Positions 33,760 to 42,121 are shown, numbered from the stretch's first letter. The stretch: 58,153 nucleotides of DNA from Chloroflexota bacterium (GCA_016875735.1 VGOW01000020.1:1-58153); one strand, 5' to 3'. The notes: generated from the sequence alone by a model not told the origin. Numbers and translations are program-made.

Positions 33760-34590
33760 TCATGCTCGCCGCCGCTGTCGAATCTGAACGCTGGCCCAAA
33801 CGGCGATGAAGCAGGCCGTTGCCACCAACACAATGGCCGCTCCCGAAGCAACAGAAACGTAATATGAAATGTAGAGTCCCACGACGCCCGATGCCGCGCC
33901 GATGACAGCCGCGATGAGGATCATGCGCGAGAGTCGGCGGGCGAGGAGAGAGGCAGTGGCGGCGGGGGTGATGATCATCGCCGTCATCAACCCCGCGCCG
34001 ATGGTTTGCAGTGACACCACCACCGTGACGGCAACCAGCACCAGCAAAAGATAGCGCAGTGGCTCGGCGGGCAGGCGCAGGGTGGCGGCGTGTATAGGAT
34101 CGAATGAGATGACGACAAGTTCTTTATACAGCGCGGCGATGGCAATCAGCACGAGCAATCCGAATCCACCGATGAGCAGCAAATCATAATTTGTGATGGC
34201 CAGAATGTTGCCGAAAAGAATGTGCGCGAGATCGACGCTGTAACTGCGGATGGCGCTGATGAGAGCGATGCCCAGCGCAAACGCTCCGGCGAAGATCACC
34301 CCAATGGCCGTGTCCTCGCGCAGACGCCCGCCCCGTGTGATGGCGCCGATGCCCAACGCGGTGGCGACCGCCGCCGCCATTGCGCCCCAAAACAACGGGC
34401 CGCTCGATCCGCCTACGAGATAGGCAACGGCCACGCCGGGCAAGATGGCGTGGGCCAGCGCATCGCCGAAGAAGGCCATGCCCCGCAGAACGACAAACGA
34501 TCCGATCACGGCGCACACCACGCCCACCATCGCCGCGGCGGCCAAGCCGCGAAGCATGAATGAGTATTGCAGAGGCTCGAACAAAAACAT
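33760..34590 (-). CDS. Metal ABC transporter permease (ZnuB/MntB family)
   Basis: 276 residues with about eight hydrophobic segments. Family-typical elements include FVVLRGMAFFGDALAHAILPGVAVAYL, IGVIFAGAFALGIAL, DLAHILFGNILAI and LQTIGAGLMTAMIITPAATASLLARRL. It imports Zn2+ or Mn2+ with the binding protein and ATPase encoded at 37853-38749 and 37048-37818. Its ATG directly abuts the serA-like stop codon (TAAATG), so it is co-transcribed although two serine-type genes separate it from its partners. Confidence 0.95.
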   Translation of the reverse strand: MFLFEPLQYSFMLRGLAAAAMVGVVCAVIGSFVVLRGMAFFGDALAHAILPGVAVAYLVGGSSGPLFWGAMAAAVATALGIGAITRGGRLREDTAIGVIFAGAFALGIALISAIRSYSVDLAHILFGNILAITNYDLLLIGGFGLLVLIAIAALYKELVVISFDPIHAATLRLPAEPLRYLLLVLVAVTVVVSLQTIGAGLMTAMIITPAATASLLARRLSRMILIAAVIGAASGVVGLYISYYVSVASGAAIVLVATACFIAVWASVQIRQRRRA

Positions 34591-36174
34591 TTATAGTTTG
34601 ACCAGTCTCGCGTCGGTGATCTGCGGCAGCTGCCGCAGGCTTTCCATCGCCGCTGATGAGGGAGGCGAATCCAAATTGATGAAGGACACGGCGCGGCCAC
34701 CGGGTTTGTCGCGCCCGTAGCGCCATTCGCCGATGTTGACATGGTGCGCGCCCAACAGTGTGCCCACTTTGCCGATCACGCCCGGCACGTCGTTGTTGCA
34801 CAACACCAGCACAAACCCCGTCGGGTTGGCGTCGATGCGAAACGAGTCGTACTGCACCAATCGGGGCTCGCCCCCGGCGAAGATCACTCCGGCCATGGTG
34901 CGCGAGCCTCCGGGCCAATGCACCCGGCACGAAATCAGATTCGGATAATCCACCAACTCCAAGACGCGGGTTTGCGACGTTTGGATGCCCTGCTCGTAGG
35001 CGATGACCGGCGCGCTCACGTAATTCACCGGGCGCTCGTCCACCGGCCGGAGCATTCCTTTGAGCAGTGCGGCGGCAACCGGGCGAACCAACCCCTGCAA
35101 GCCGTCGCCCAGCACCTCAATCTCCACTCGGTTGATCACGCCCGCGGCCAGCTGCCCCTGCACTCGACCCAACTTTTCGGCCAACAGCAAATAGGGTTTG
35201 GCGGACGCGTATTCGGTGCCGGGGCGGAAGGGCAAGTTGACCACGTTGCGGTAGTCTTCGCCGCGCAATGCCGCCAGCACATCTTCGGCCACTTGGCGCG
35301 ATGTTGCCGCCTGTGAGTCGATTGTATTCTGATTGAGATGCGGGGTGACGATGACTCGCGGGTGACAGACGAGAGGGTGATTTGGCAGAGGCGGCTCGGC
35401 CTTGAGCACATCGAGGGCCGCCCCGGCCACTTTCCCGCAGTCGAGCGCGTCGAGCAGCGCCGCTTCGTCGATCAGATCGGCGTGAGTGCAATTGATGATG
35501 CGCGCGCCGTCTTTCACCTTCTCGAAGGCCTCACGACTCAGAAGGTTGGCCGTCTCCGGCGTGAGCGCCGTGTTGAGGGAGATGAAGTCGGAGCGGGCCA
35601 GCAGTTCGTCGATGCCCACAATGCTCACTTGTTGGGCGCGGGCGTAGCCTTCATCGATGTACGGGTCATAAGCCAGCGTGGCCATGCCAAACGCTTGAGC
35701 GCGAGCGGCCACTTCGCGGCCATGCCGCCCGTAGCCGATGATGCCCAGCGTCTTGCCGTGCAACTGTGCGCCGATCAAATCGAATCGCCGCCATTCCCCG
35801 TTTCGCAGACTGGCATAACCGAGAGGGATGTGGCGAGCCAGCGCCAGCATCATGCCGATCGTGTGTTCGGAGACGGCGATGACGTTGGCATCCGGTACAT
35901 TGATGACCATGATGCCGCGCCGGGTGCATTCGTCGAGATCGATGTTCTCCAGCATGGCTCCGGCCCGCGCCGCCACTCGCAAGGTGGGCGCGCCATCCAA
36001 CAATTCCCGATCCACTCGCGTGCTGGAGCGGACGATGATGGCCTGCGCGTCGCGCGCCGCGCCGAGAATGGCTGAGCGTTCGGCGAACGGCCCGGCGAGT
36101 TGCGCATCTTCTGCCGCGCGGAATACTGCCCAACCGGAGTCGCTGAGATGATCGGAGATGAGAATCTTGAGCAT
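34591..36174 (-). CDS. serA: D-3-phosphoglycerate dehydrogenase-like protein with altered active site
   Basis: 527 residues from ATG 36174 (MLKILISDHLSDSGWAVF). Three-part long SerA: NAD-binding core (TLGIIGYGRHGREVA), an intervening ASB-like domain (~320-450) and a C-terminal ACT domain (VLVLCNNDVPGVIGKVGTLLGAHHVNI). In the catalytic segment the usual N-A-x-R-G is NCTHADLIDEAAL, so the substrate-binding Arg is His. The Glu-containing DVLKAEPP is kept. The His-bearing loop is TPHLNQNTIDSQ instead of TPHLGAST. Activity or substrate may therefore differ. It follows a phosphoserine-phosphatase-like gene by 16 bases, supporting a serine link. Confidence 0.88.
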   Translation of the reverse strand: MLKILISDHLSDSGWAVFRAAEDAQLAGPFAERSAILGAARDAQAIIVRSSTRVDRELLDGAPTLRVAARAGAMLENIDLDECTRRGIMVINVPDANVIAVSEHTIGMMLALARHIPLGYASLRNGEWRRFDLIGAQLHGKTLGIIGYGRHGREVAARAQAFGMATLAYDPYIDEGYARAQQVSIVGIDELLARSDFISLNTALTPETANLLSREAFEKVKDGARIINCTHADLIDEAALLDALDCGKVAGAALDVLKAEPPLPNHPLVCHPRVIVTPHLNQNTIDSQAATSRQVAEDVLAALRGEDYRNVVNLPFRPGTEYASAKPYLLLAEKLGRVQGQLAAGVINRVEIEVLGDGLQGLVRPVAAALLKGMLRPVDERPVNYVSAPVIAYEQGIQTSQTRVLELVDYPNLISCRVHWPGGSRTMAGVIFAGGEPRLVQYDSFRIDANPTGFVLVLCNNDVPGVIGKVGTLLGAHHVNIGEWRYGRDKPGGRAVSFINLDSPPSSAAMESLRQLPQITDARLVKL

Positions 36175-36190
36175 GGAAGGGTGGCAGAGA

Positions 36191-37051
36191 TTATTTTGTG
36201 TTTTGGCGCGCAACGGTGTTGGCGAAATCTTTTTGCCGATCGGAATCGTTGAAGTGAACATCGCCGCGCTCGATCTGCGCCAGCCCCGCCGAATATAATT
36301 CGGCCCAGCGCTGGCCGCGCCGCGCCGCTAACCGCCCCAGCGCCAGCGGCAACAGCGGCGCGAGGCCGCCGCGCAGAATATACACCGGAGAGTCGCGGGC
36401 CACACGCTCGCGGTACACCGCGCCGCCGAAACCGACGAACAGCTCCACTTCGGCGCGGGCTTCGAGATCGGAGAGGCCGTCGCCCACCAGAATCGCGCGC
36501 CCCCGATGTTGGGCGCGGATGGATTGGATCATCAAATTTTTGCCGCCGGTGCCCGTGAGCGGATTCTCCTGCACGGCCAGATAATTGGCGTTCGGGTTGT
36601 TGCCGCCGGGCTGTTCCCAATAGCGCCACCACTGCCCCGACAGTTGATCGTAATCCATATCCACCGCGTAAATGTTTTCGCGCGGGATGCCGAGCCACAT
36701 GCCGAAGTCGCGCACCGGCTCGATGAGGCCGCCGCTGACGATGAACACTTTGCAGTCGAGTTCCTGCAGGGCCTCGATCACTTGCGGCGCATCGGGGATG
36801 ACGTGCTCACGATAAACCCGCCGGATGTAGTTGACCTGCGCGCGAGTGGGGTTGGAAATATCGAGCCGGTGGCTGTACACCGACTCCAGCGGAATTTCGC
36901 CGTCCATCGCTTTCTTCGTCAGCGCGGCCACATCTTCCACGCTGTCGGTGAGACGGGCCAGTTCGTCGATGCCCTCGACGCGAGTGAGGGTGCTGTCGCA
37001 GTCGAAGATGATCAGATCGGCCACGGGCCAAACGGAGGGAAGTTGAGTCAT
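36191..37051 (-). CDS. serB: HAD phosphatase, phosphoserine phosphatase-like
   Basis: 286 residues from ATG 37051, overlapping the stop of the ABC ATPase gene (ATGA). HAD motifs: DLIIFDCDSTLTRVEG (nucleophile Asp), VFIVSGGLIEPV (motif II Ser), KNLMIQSI (Lys region) and AILVGDGLSDLEA (motif III/IV). The cap region ELARLTDSVEDVAALTKKAMDGEIPLESVYSHRL matches SerB-type phosphatases. Together with the serA-like gene downstream it suggests serine biosynthesis, but the surrounding metal transporter is odd. The C-terminus extends beyond the usual SerB length with an Arg/Asp-rich tail. Confidence 0.82.
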   Translation of the reverse strand: MTQLPSVWPVADLIIFDCDSTLTRVEGIDELARLTDSVEDVAALTKKAMDGEIPLESVYSHRLDISNPTRAQVNYIRRVYREHVIPDAPQVIEALQELDCKVFIVSGGLIEPVRDFGMWLGIPRENIYAVDMDYDQLSGQWWRYWEQPGGNNPNANYLAVQENPLTGTGGKNLMIQSIRAQHRGRAILVGDGLSDLEARAEVELFVGFGGAVYRERVARDSPVYILRGGLAPLLPLALGRLAARRGQRWAELYSAGLAQIERGDVHFNDSDRQKDFANTVARQNTK

Positions 37052-37818
37052 GGGCAACAATCGTCCGCCGTCACCGTCATCGGTTGGCCGTCGCGCCAAA
37101 AGGTGAGGCGGCCCCCGTAGGCGGCGGCGAGTCGTTCGGGCGTGAGCGCCGAGTCGGCGGGCCCGTCGGCATAGAGGGTGCGGTTGAGCAACAGCAATCG
37201 GTCGAACCGAGTCGTCGCCATTTCGAGATCGTGAGTCGAGATCAGCACGGTGACATTGCGCTGGCGAAGATCGTCGAGGATGCCGAAGATGGCGCTCTGC
37301 GCTTCCACGTCCACGCCGCCGAAAGGCTCGTCGAGCAACAGCACGTCGGCGCGTTGGGTGAGGGCGCGGGCGATGAATACGCGCTGTTGTTGCCCGCCGG
37401 AAAGATCGCCGATGGGGCGCGAGGCCAGATCGGTCAAGCCCACTTGCGCCAACGCCTCGCGCGCCGCTTCGCGATCCGATTTAGCCGGACGCCTCAGCCA
37501 ACCGATTTCTTTCACCCGGCCCATCAACGCCACGTCCATCACCGTCACCGGAAAATTCCAATCCACCTCTTCGCGTTGCGGCACGTAGCCAATGGACGGG
37601 CAATCGCCTGCGTGATGCGAATGGCCGTGCACCATCACATCACCAGTGAGGTGCGGCATGAGGCCGACGATCACTTTGAACAGCGTGGACTTGCCCGCGC
37701 CGTTCGGCCCGACGATGGCCGCGCGCTCGCCGCGAGAGATCATGAACGTCACGCTGTCGAGCGCGCGTTTGCCGCTGTAGGCGGCGGAGATGTCGGTGAG
37801 GGAGAGGGCGGAGGGCAC
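37048..37818 (-). CDS. Metal ABC transporter ATP-binding protein (ZnuC/MntA family)
   Basis: 256 residues. Walker A GPNGAGKST, Q-loop region YVPQREEVDWNFPVTVMDVALMG, signature LSGGQQQRVFIARAL, Walker B VLLLDEPFGGVD and the H-loop His in LISTHDLEMA. The VPQREEVDWxFPVTVxDVVxMG pattern is typical of Zn/Mn importers. It lies 34 bases after the binding-protein gene and overlaps the serB-like gene by 4 bases. Confidence 0.96.
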   Translation of the reverse strand: MPSALSLTDISAAYSGKRALDSVTFMISRGERAAIVGPNGAGKSTLFKVIVGLMPHLTGDVMVHGHSHHAGDCPSIGYVPQREEVDWNFPVTVMDVALMGRVKEIGWLRRPAKSDREAAREALAQVGLTDLASRPIGDLSGGQQQRVFIARALTQRADVLLLDEPFGGVDVEAQSAIFGILDDLRQRNVTVLISTHDLEMATTRFDRLLLLNRTLYADGPADSALTPERLAAAYGGRLTFWRDGQPMTVTADDCCP

Positions 37819-37852
37819 GGAAAGGAGGAAGGATGAATGCGGGGTGGGGTCG

Positions 37853-38749
37853 CTATTTGCTGAGTTCGCGCACGATGGTGGCTACATTGTATTGCATCAT
37901 CTTGAGATACGTGTCGCTGTCGGAGCCGGGAGGGCCGAGGGCGTCGGTGTAAAGTGAAGCGACGACGGCAATACCGGCTTCGGCGGCGATCTGATTCAGC
38001 AGTGAATTCGATGACACATTCTCGGCGAACACGGCTGGGACTCCGACACTCCTGACGGCCTCCACCAACGCCGCCACCTCTTGCGCCGAGGGCGACGCGC
38101 CTTCGGTGGACGAAGGCAGAACCGCGCCCACGATTTCGAAACCGTATCGCTCGGCGAAATAGCCAAAGGTGTCGTGAGTGGTCACGAGTTTCCGGCGTTC
38201 CTCCGGCACGCGCTCCACTTCATCGAACACCCACGCATCCAGTGTTTGCAGTTCGGCAATGTACGACTCGGCGTTGGATCGATAAGTTGCGGCGTTGGCC
38301 GGGTCGGCGGCGGCCAATGCGTCGCGGATGTTTTCCGCCATTCGAATCGCGTTGGCGACGTTGTGCCACGCATGGGGATCGGTTTCGCCGTCGGCTTCCA
38401 ACGGCGCGATGCCGTCGGTCACGACAACCCGCGCCGCTTTCGATCCGGATGCGCTGTACAAATCGTCGAGCCAGCCCTCGAACCCCAACCCGTTTTCTAA
38501 AACGAGCGCGGCTTCGGCCAGCGCGCGGTTATCGGCGGGGCTGGGGGCAAAGGTGTGGGTGTCGATGCCCGGCCCCACCAGCGTGCGCAGCTCGATCTTG
38601 TCGCCGCCGACATTCTGCGCGATGTCGCCCAGCACGCTGAACGTGGCAACGACTTTCAGTGGGCCGGCCACCGTTGGGCTGCCATCCGCGCCGCCGCAAG
38701 CGGCGATCATCAGCGCAACCATTATCGCAAAAGCCAACCTTTGGATCAT
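37853..38749 (-). CDS. Metal ABC transporter substrate-binding lipoprotein (ZnuA/TroA family)
   Basis: 298 residues from ATG 38749; the longer frame to 39172 is antisense-like to fur and rejected. Signal peptide with lipobox MIAACGG. Metal ligands expected of cluster A-I proteins are present: His in GIDTHTFAPSP, His in TDPHAWHN, His in TTHDTFGYFAERYG and the acidic residue region VASLYTDALGPPGSDSDTYL. No His-rich loop, so Mn2+ or Zn2+ cannot be decided. It is 17 bases downstream of the Fur-family gene. Confidence 0.94.
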   Translation of the reverse strand: MIQRLAFAIMVALMIAACGGADGSPTVAGPLKVVATFSVLGDIAQNVGGDKIELRTLVGPGIDTHTFAPSPADNRALAEAALVLENGLGFEGWLDDLYSASGSKAARVVVTDGIAPLEADGETDPHAWHNVANAIRMAENIRDALAAADPANAATYRSNAESYIAELQTLDAWVFDEVERVPEERRKLVTTHDTFGYFAERYGFEIVGAVLPSSTEGASPSAQEVAALVEAVRSVGVPAVFAENVSSNSLLNQIAAEAGIAVVASLYTDALGPPGSDSDTYLKMMQYNVATIVRELSK

Positions 38750-38766
38750 AGTAAGGATCTCCTTCG

Positions 38767-39210
38767 TCACTTCCGGCAATCTTCGCACAGCCCAAAGAAT
38801 TGAAGCCAATGCTCTTTGATGATATATCCAGTGTCGCGGCCAATGTTTGCCATCAGCGGGTCGAGATTGTCGCCAGAGAAGTATTCGGCGAGGCCGCATT
38901 GTTGGCAAATGAGCAAGTGTTGGTGTCCTTCGGCGGCGGCAATGAAGGCGTGACATCCACCCGGCTGGTGCACACGCTGAATGAGGCTGAGTTCTTCCAA
39001 TTTCTCCAGTGTGCGATACACCGTCACCAACCCTATGGCAGGGTAGCGTTTGCGCGCCAGTCGGTGCACTTCTGCCGGGCTGAGCACGCGCTGACTCTGC
39101 GCCACAATGTCGATAACGATTCGGCGTGGTGCGGTCAGCCGATAGCCATTGGCGTGCAATTGCGAGAGCCAATCGTCGGTGCTTGAGGTGGTCATCCCTC
39201 TAAATTCCAT
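38767..39210 (-). CDS. Fur-family metalloregulator (Zur/PerR-like)
   Basis: 147 residues from ATG 39210, seven bases after a TATACT, so leaderless; ATG 39195 is an alternative. Winged helix (YRLTAPRRIVIDIVAQSQRVLSPAEVHRLA, GLVTVYRTLEKLEELSLIQRV) followed by the metal-binding domain (GHQHLLICQQCG) and the structural zinc site with two CxxC pairs (CQQC and CEDC). First gene of the metal-uptake operon, which it most likely represses when metal is plentiful. Confidence 0.93.
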   Translation of the reverse strand: MEFRGMTTSSTDDWLSQLHANGYRLTAPRRIVIDIVAQSQRVLSPAEVHRLARKRYPAIGLVTVYRTLEKLEELSLIQRVHQPGGCHAFIAAAEGHQHLLICQQCGLAEYFSGDNLDPLMANIGRDTGYIIKEHWLQFFGLCEDCRK

Positions 39211-39217
39211 TTCCGCG

Positions 39218-39249
39218 AGTATAGCCTTATTGAAAACAATTGTCAATAA
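39218..39249 (-). promoter_or_regulatory. Promoter and operator of the Fur/metal transporter operon
   Basis: On the minus strand TTGACA (39246-39241), a 17-base spacer and TATACT (39223-39218) form a near-perfect promoter, 7 bases from ATG 39210. The dyad TTATTGA...TCAATAA (39227-39249) covers the -35 and spacer, a suitable autoregulatory Fur-type operator. Confidence 0.75.
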
Positions 39250-39323
39250 TGGCGGCGTGCAATGTCGGCGGTTTTTACTACATTTTTACTACAATTGAGG
39301 AACGAACCAAAGGAGCGCCGCAA

Positions 39324-40130
39324 ATGACTCTACGACTGATGTGTGTGTTGGCCCACCCCGACGACGAGAGTCTCGGCGCGGGCGGAATACTGGCGCGATA
39401 TGCTAGCGAAGGAGTGGAAACGTCTTTGGTGATGGCCACGCGCGGCGAACGCGGCTGGGCGGGAGAGGAAAAGGACAACCCGGGCTTGACCGCGTTGGGC
39501 AAGATTCGCGAAGCCGAATTGATGGCGGCGGCGGAAATCTTGGGACTGCGCGAAGTAGTCTTTCTCGATTACATCGACGGCGACCTCGACCGCGCTGATC
39601 CGGTGGAGGCCATCACCAAAATTGCGGCGCACATCCGGCGGCGCAGGCCGCAGGTTGTCGTCACCTTCGGGCCGGAGGGCGCATACGGTCACCCCGATCA
39701 CATTGCCATCAGCCAATTCACGACGGCGGCCGCCCTCGCCGCCGCCGACCCCGAATATCCCACCCTGCCGCCGTCGTCGTGGCATCGCGTATCGAAACTC
39801 TATTTCCTCGAGGACTCGGAGGAGATGATCGCTCTATACGAAAGACTCTTCGGCGAGATTACGATGCATGTGGATGGCATAGTTCGCCGCGCGCTGGTGT
39901 GGCCGAAGTGGATGCTCACCACTCAAGTGGACGCCGAAGCGCACTGGCCCACGGTGTGGCGCGCGGCGCAATGCCGCCGCACCCAACTTGCCCCGCTGGC
40001 CGACAAACTACACACCCTCACCGAAGAAGATCACAAAGTGCTGTGGGGCAGGCCGTCATTCTATCGCGCGTACAGCCTCGTCAACGGCGGGCGGGCAGTG
40101 GAGCGCGATCTGTTCGAGGGGCTGAGGTGA
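39324..40130 (+). CDS. LmbE/PIG-L family deacetylase
   Basis: 268 residues from ATG 39324, with AAGGAG eight bases upstream; an in-frame start at 39240 lies in the operator. Zinc site motifs AHPDDESLGAGG near the N-terminus and GAYGHPDHIAIS about residue 115 define the family, which deacetylates N-acetylglucosaminyl substrates in mycothiol, bacillithiol or antibiotic pathways. TRGERGW is also typical. The specific substrate is unknown. Divergent from the Fur gene. Confidence 0.92.
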   Translation: MTLRLMCVLAHPDDESLGAGGILARYASEGVETSLVMATRGERGWAGEEKDNPGLTALGKIREAELMAAAEILGLREVVFLDYIDGDLDRADPVEAITKIAAHIRRRRPQVVVTFGPEGAYGHPDHIAISQFTTAAALAAADPEYPTLPPSSWHRVSKLYFLEDSEEMIALYERLFGEITMHVDGIVRRALVWPKWMLTTQVDAEAHWPTVWRAAQCRRTQLAPLADKLHTLTEEDHKVLWGRPSFYRAYSLVNGGRAVERDLFEGLR

Positions 40131-40136
40131 GAGCCC

Positions 40137-40228
40137 ATGTCGGTTGAGGGTGTTTCGCAGATCATTGGCCGGGCCATCGTCGATCCGGAGTTTCGGGAGA
40201 TGCTGTTCGGGGACTCGGAGACGGTGTT
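40137..40228 (+). pseudogene. N-terminal remnant resembling a Franean1_4349-type RiPP precursor leader
   Basis: MSVEGVSQIIGRAIVDPEFR followed by EMLFGDSETV resembles the leader of the proposed Franean1_4349 RiPP precursor family (IGRA...DPEFRxxLF...). After about codon 30 similarity ends and the sequence passes out of frame into a prmA-like stretch. As it stands it encodes no plausible core peptide. The identification is from memory of the motif. Confidence 0.45.
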
Positions 40229-40594
40229 GTTGGAACGGGAAGCGGGATTTTGGCGATTGCGGCGGCGCGATTGGGAGCGCGCGCGGTGTTGGCGGTGGAT
40301 ATTGACTCGGAAGCGGTGGAGGCCGCCACTGAGAATGTGCGGCTCAACGGAGTCGAAAGCGTCGTGCGCGTTGAGCGCGGATCGGTGGTGAGCGCGCTGC
40401 TCGGTCAAGGCTTGCGCGAGGCGGTGAGGCCGGGTGGGGCGCTGATCACTTCGGCGATCAAAGCCAAAGAATCGCAAGCCGCCGAGTCGCAACTGCAATC
40501 GGCGGGCTTTGCGATTGTCGAGCGAATGAAGCAGGGGGATTGGGTGGCGGTGGCGGCGCGGGCAATTACCCATTACCGATCGCCGATTCAGTGA
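40229..40594 (+). pseudogene. prmA: Internally deleted remnant of ribosomal protein L11 methyltransferase
   Basis: The frame containing GTGSGILAIAAARLGARAVLAVDIDSEAVEAA and NVRLNGVESVV is the SAM-binding core of PrmA. The end (AVRPGGALITSAI, LQSAGFAIVERMKQGDWVAVAAR) is PrmA's C-terminus. The N-terminal half and the DLVVANIL catalytic segment between them are absent, so the protein cannot be a working methyltransferase. The last codons read into a heptad repeat. It is joined out of frame to the RiPP-leader-like remnant. Confidence 0.75.
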
Positions 40595-40628
40595 TCGGTA
40601 ATGGGTAATCAGTAATTGGTGATCAGTA
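40565..40628. repeat. Heptad-periodic inverted repeat between prmA remnant and moeZ
   Basis: ATTACCC/ATTACCG/ATCGCCG on the left and ATCGGTA/ATGGGTA/ATCAGTA/ATTGGTG/ATCAGTA on the right, in seven-base register. It ends inside the last codons of moeZ. Confidence 0.8.
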
Positions 40629-41819
40629 CATGGGCACTTTGGGGTCGATCTCGCGCGCCCAAGCCATGATGCCGCCCTTGAGGTTCTTGAGTTTGCGGAA
40701 GCCCGCGCCGCGCAGAAGTTCGAGCGCGCGCGCCGAGCGGATGCCGGTGCGGCACAACAGCACAATGTCCTCTGCGGAGTCGAGCTCGTTCATGTGCGCC
40801 GGGAGCGTGCCCAGCGGAATCAACTCCGAGCCGTTGAGGTGAGTGATCTCCCACTCGTGCGGCTCGCGCACATCGATGAGGCGGAAGTGTTTGACGCCGC
40901 CGCTGGTGTCGATTCGCTCCTTCAACTCCTTCACCGTCATATCCCAACCCTCGCCCGATCCCACGTCCTCTTGATGATCGTTCATGGGCATGCCGCAGAA
41001 TTGCTCGTAGTCGATCAGTTCGGTGATGGTGGGATGATCGGAGCAGACGACGCAATTGGGATTCTTTCGCAGTTTCACTTCGTCGATGGTCATCGCCAGC
41101 GCGTCGTATAGCAGCAAACGGCCCACCAGCGGCTCGCCGATGCCGGTGATGAGTTTGATGGCTTCGGTGGCTTGAATGGTGCCCACCGTGCCGGGCAGGA
41201 CGCCGAAGACTCCGCCTTCGGCGCACGAGGGCACGAGGCCGGGCGGCGGCGGCTCGGGGAACAGACAGCGATAGCACGGCCCGTGTTCGGCCCAAAACAC
41301 CGAGGCCTGCCCCTCGAAGCGGAAGATCGATCCGTACACGTTGGGTTTGCCCAACAGCACGCACACATCGTTGACGAGGTAGCGCGTGGGGAAGTTGTCG
41401 GTGCCGTCGATGATGATGTCATAGGGGCGGGCGATGTCGAAGGCGGTGGCCGAGGTGAACAGTTCGTTGTACGTGTCCACTTGAATATCGGGATTGATGT
41501 CGAGAATCCGATCCCGCGCCGATTCCACTTTCAACTTGCCCACCGTGGATGTGCCGTGCACGACTTGCCGTTGCAGGTTGCTGTTGTCCACCACATCGTA
41601 ATCCACCAGCCCGATGCGGCCCACTCCGGCGGCGGCGAGATACATGGCCAGCGGCGAGCCGAGCCCGCCCGTGCCAATGAGCAGAACCGAGGCGGCTTTC
41701 AATTTCTTCTGCCCGCTCAATCCCACTTCGGGCATGATGAGGTGGCGCGAGTAGCGTTTGATTTCTTCGTTGCTCAACTCCACCGAGTTGGGGTCAATGT
41801 GTGCGAGTGCGATGCTCAT
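40623..41819 (-). CDS. moeZ: MoeZ-type adenylyltransferase-sulfurtransferase
   Basis: 398 residues. N-terminal E1-like domain (RYSRHLIMPEVGLSGQKKL, IGTGGLGSPLAMYLAAAGVG, GTDNFPTRYLVND) with a Cys4 zinc site (CYRC and CVVC), and a C-terminal rhodanese domain with active Cys in LLCRTGIRSARAL. It activates the C-terminus of a MoaD/ThiS-like carrier and converts it to a thiocarboxylate. In this operon the carrier is CysO (42122-42403), as in the mycobacterial CysO pathway. A heptad array ends at its ATG, leaving no Shine-Dalgarno sequence. Confidence 0.95.
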   Translation of the reverse strand: MSIALAHIDPNSVELSNEEIKRYSRHLIMPEVGLSGQKKLKAASVLLIGTGGLGSPLAMYLAAAGVGRIGLVDYDVVDNSNLQRQVVHGTSTVGKLKVESARDRILDINPDIQVDTYNELFTSATAFDIARPYDIIIDGTDNFPTRYLVNDVCVLLGKPNVYGSIFRFEGQASVFWAEHGPCYRCLFPEPPPPGLVPSCAEGGVFGVLPGTVGTIQATEAIKLITGIGEPLVGRLLLYDALAMTIDEVKLRKNPNCVVCSDHPTITELIDYEQFCGMPMNDHQEDVGSGEGWDMTVKELKERIDTSGGVKHFRLIDVREPHEWEITHLNGSELIPLGTLPAHMNELDSAEDIVLLCRTGIRSARALELLRGAGFRKLKNLKGGIMAWAREIDPKVPMY

Positions 41820-41888
41820 AGGGAATGAGGCGAATGGCGAATGACGAATGACGAATTATCGTCCATTGTCTATCGTCCACCGTCTTTC
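41820..41888. repeat. Heptad array upstream of moeZ
   Basis: ATGACGA/ATGGCGA units followed by TCGTCCA/TTGTCTA/TCGTCCA/CCGTCTT in seven-base register. It overlaps the last codons of the small gene at 41870. The first units match those before the GTPase gene. Confidence 0.82.
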
Positions 41889-42115
41889 GTCGTCGGCCGG
41901 CGGATGTTGGGCGAGCCGTGCGCGCACCATAGAATGCGATCGGGGATGCGCCAGCCGTTGCTCGAAAACACGTCGGCGGTGAATTGAATGGCCGCCATGC
42001 GGTGATCGGCTTCCACCACCGTGCCGGTCAACCAATCTTCCACCACTCTTCCGTTGGCGAGATGGGCGCATTTCACTTCGGCCTTCTCGCCCACCACGAA
42101 CTTCTCTTTCGGCAT
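41870..42115 (-). CDS. Small protein of unknown function in the CysO operon
   Basis: 81 residues from ATG 42115, six bases after the cysO stop. MPKEKFVVGEKAEVKCAHLA and VVEDWLTGTVVEADHRMAAIQF suggest a small beta-barrel (Tudor/KOW-like turn pattern), but I do not recognise a family. The last ~10 residues are encoded by the heptad array and are probably not conserved. Confidence 0.7.
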   Translation of the reverse strand: MPKEKFVVGEKAEVKCAHLANGRVVEDWLTGTVVEADHRMAAIQFTADVFSSNGWRIPDRILWCAHGSPNIRRPTTKDGGR

Positions 42116-42121
42116 TGGCTC

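Noticed and set aside
37853-39172. Long form of the metal-binding lipoprotein
   Set aside because: The extra N-terminus is antisense-like to the Fur coding region; the lipoprotein signal starts at 38749.
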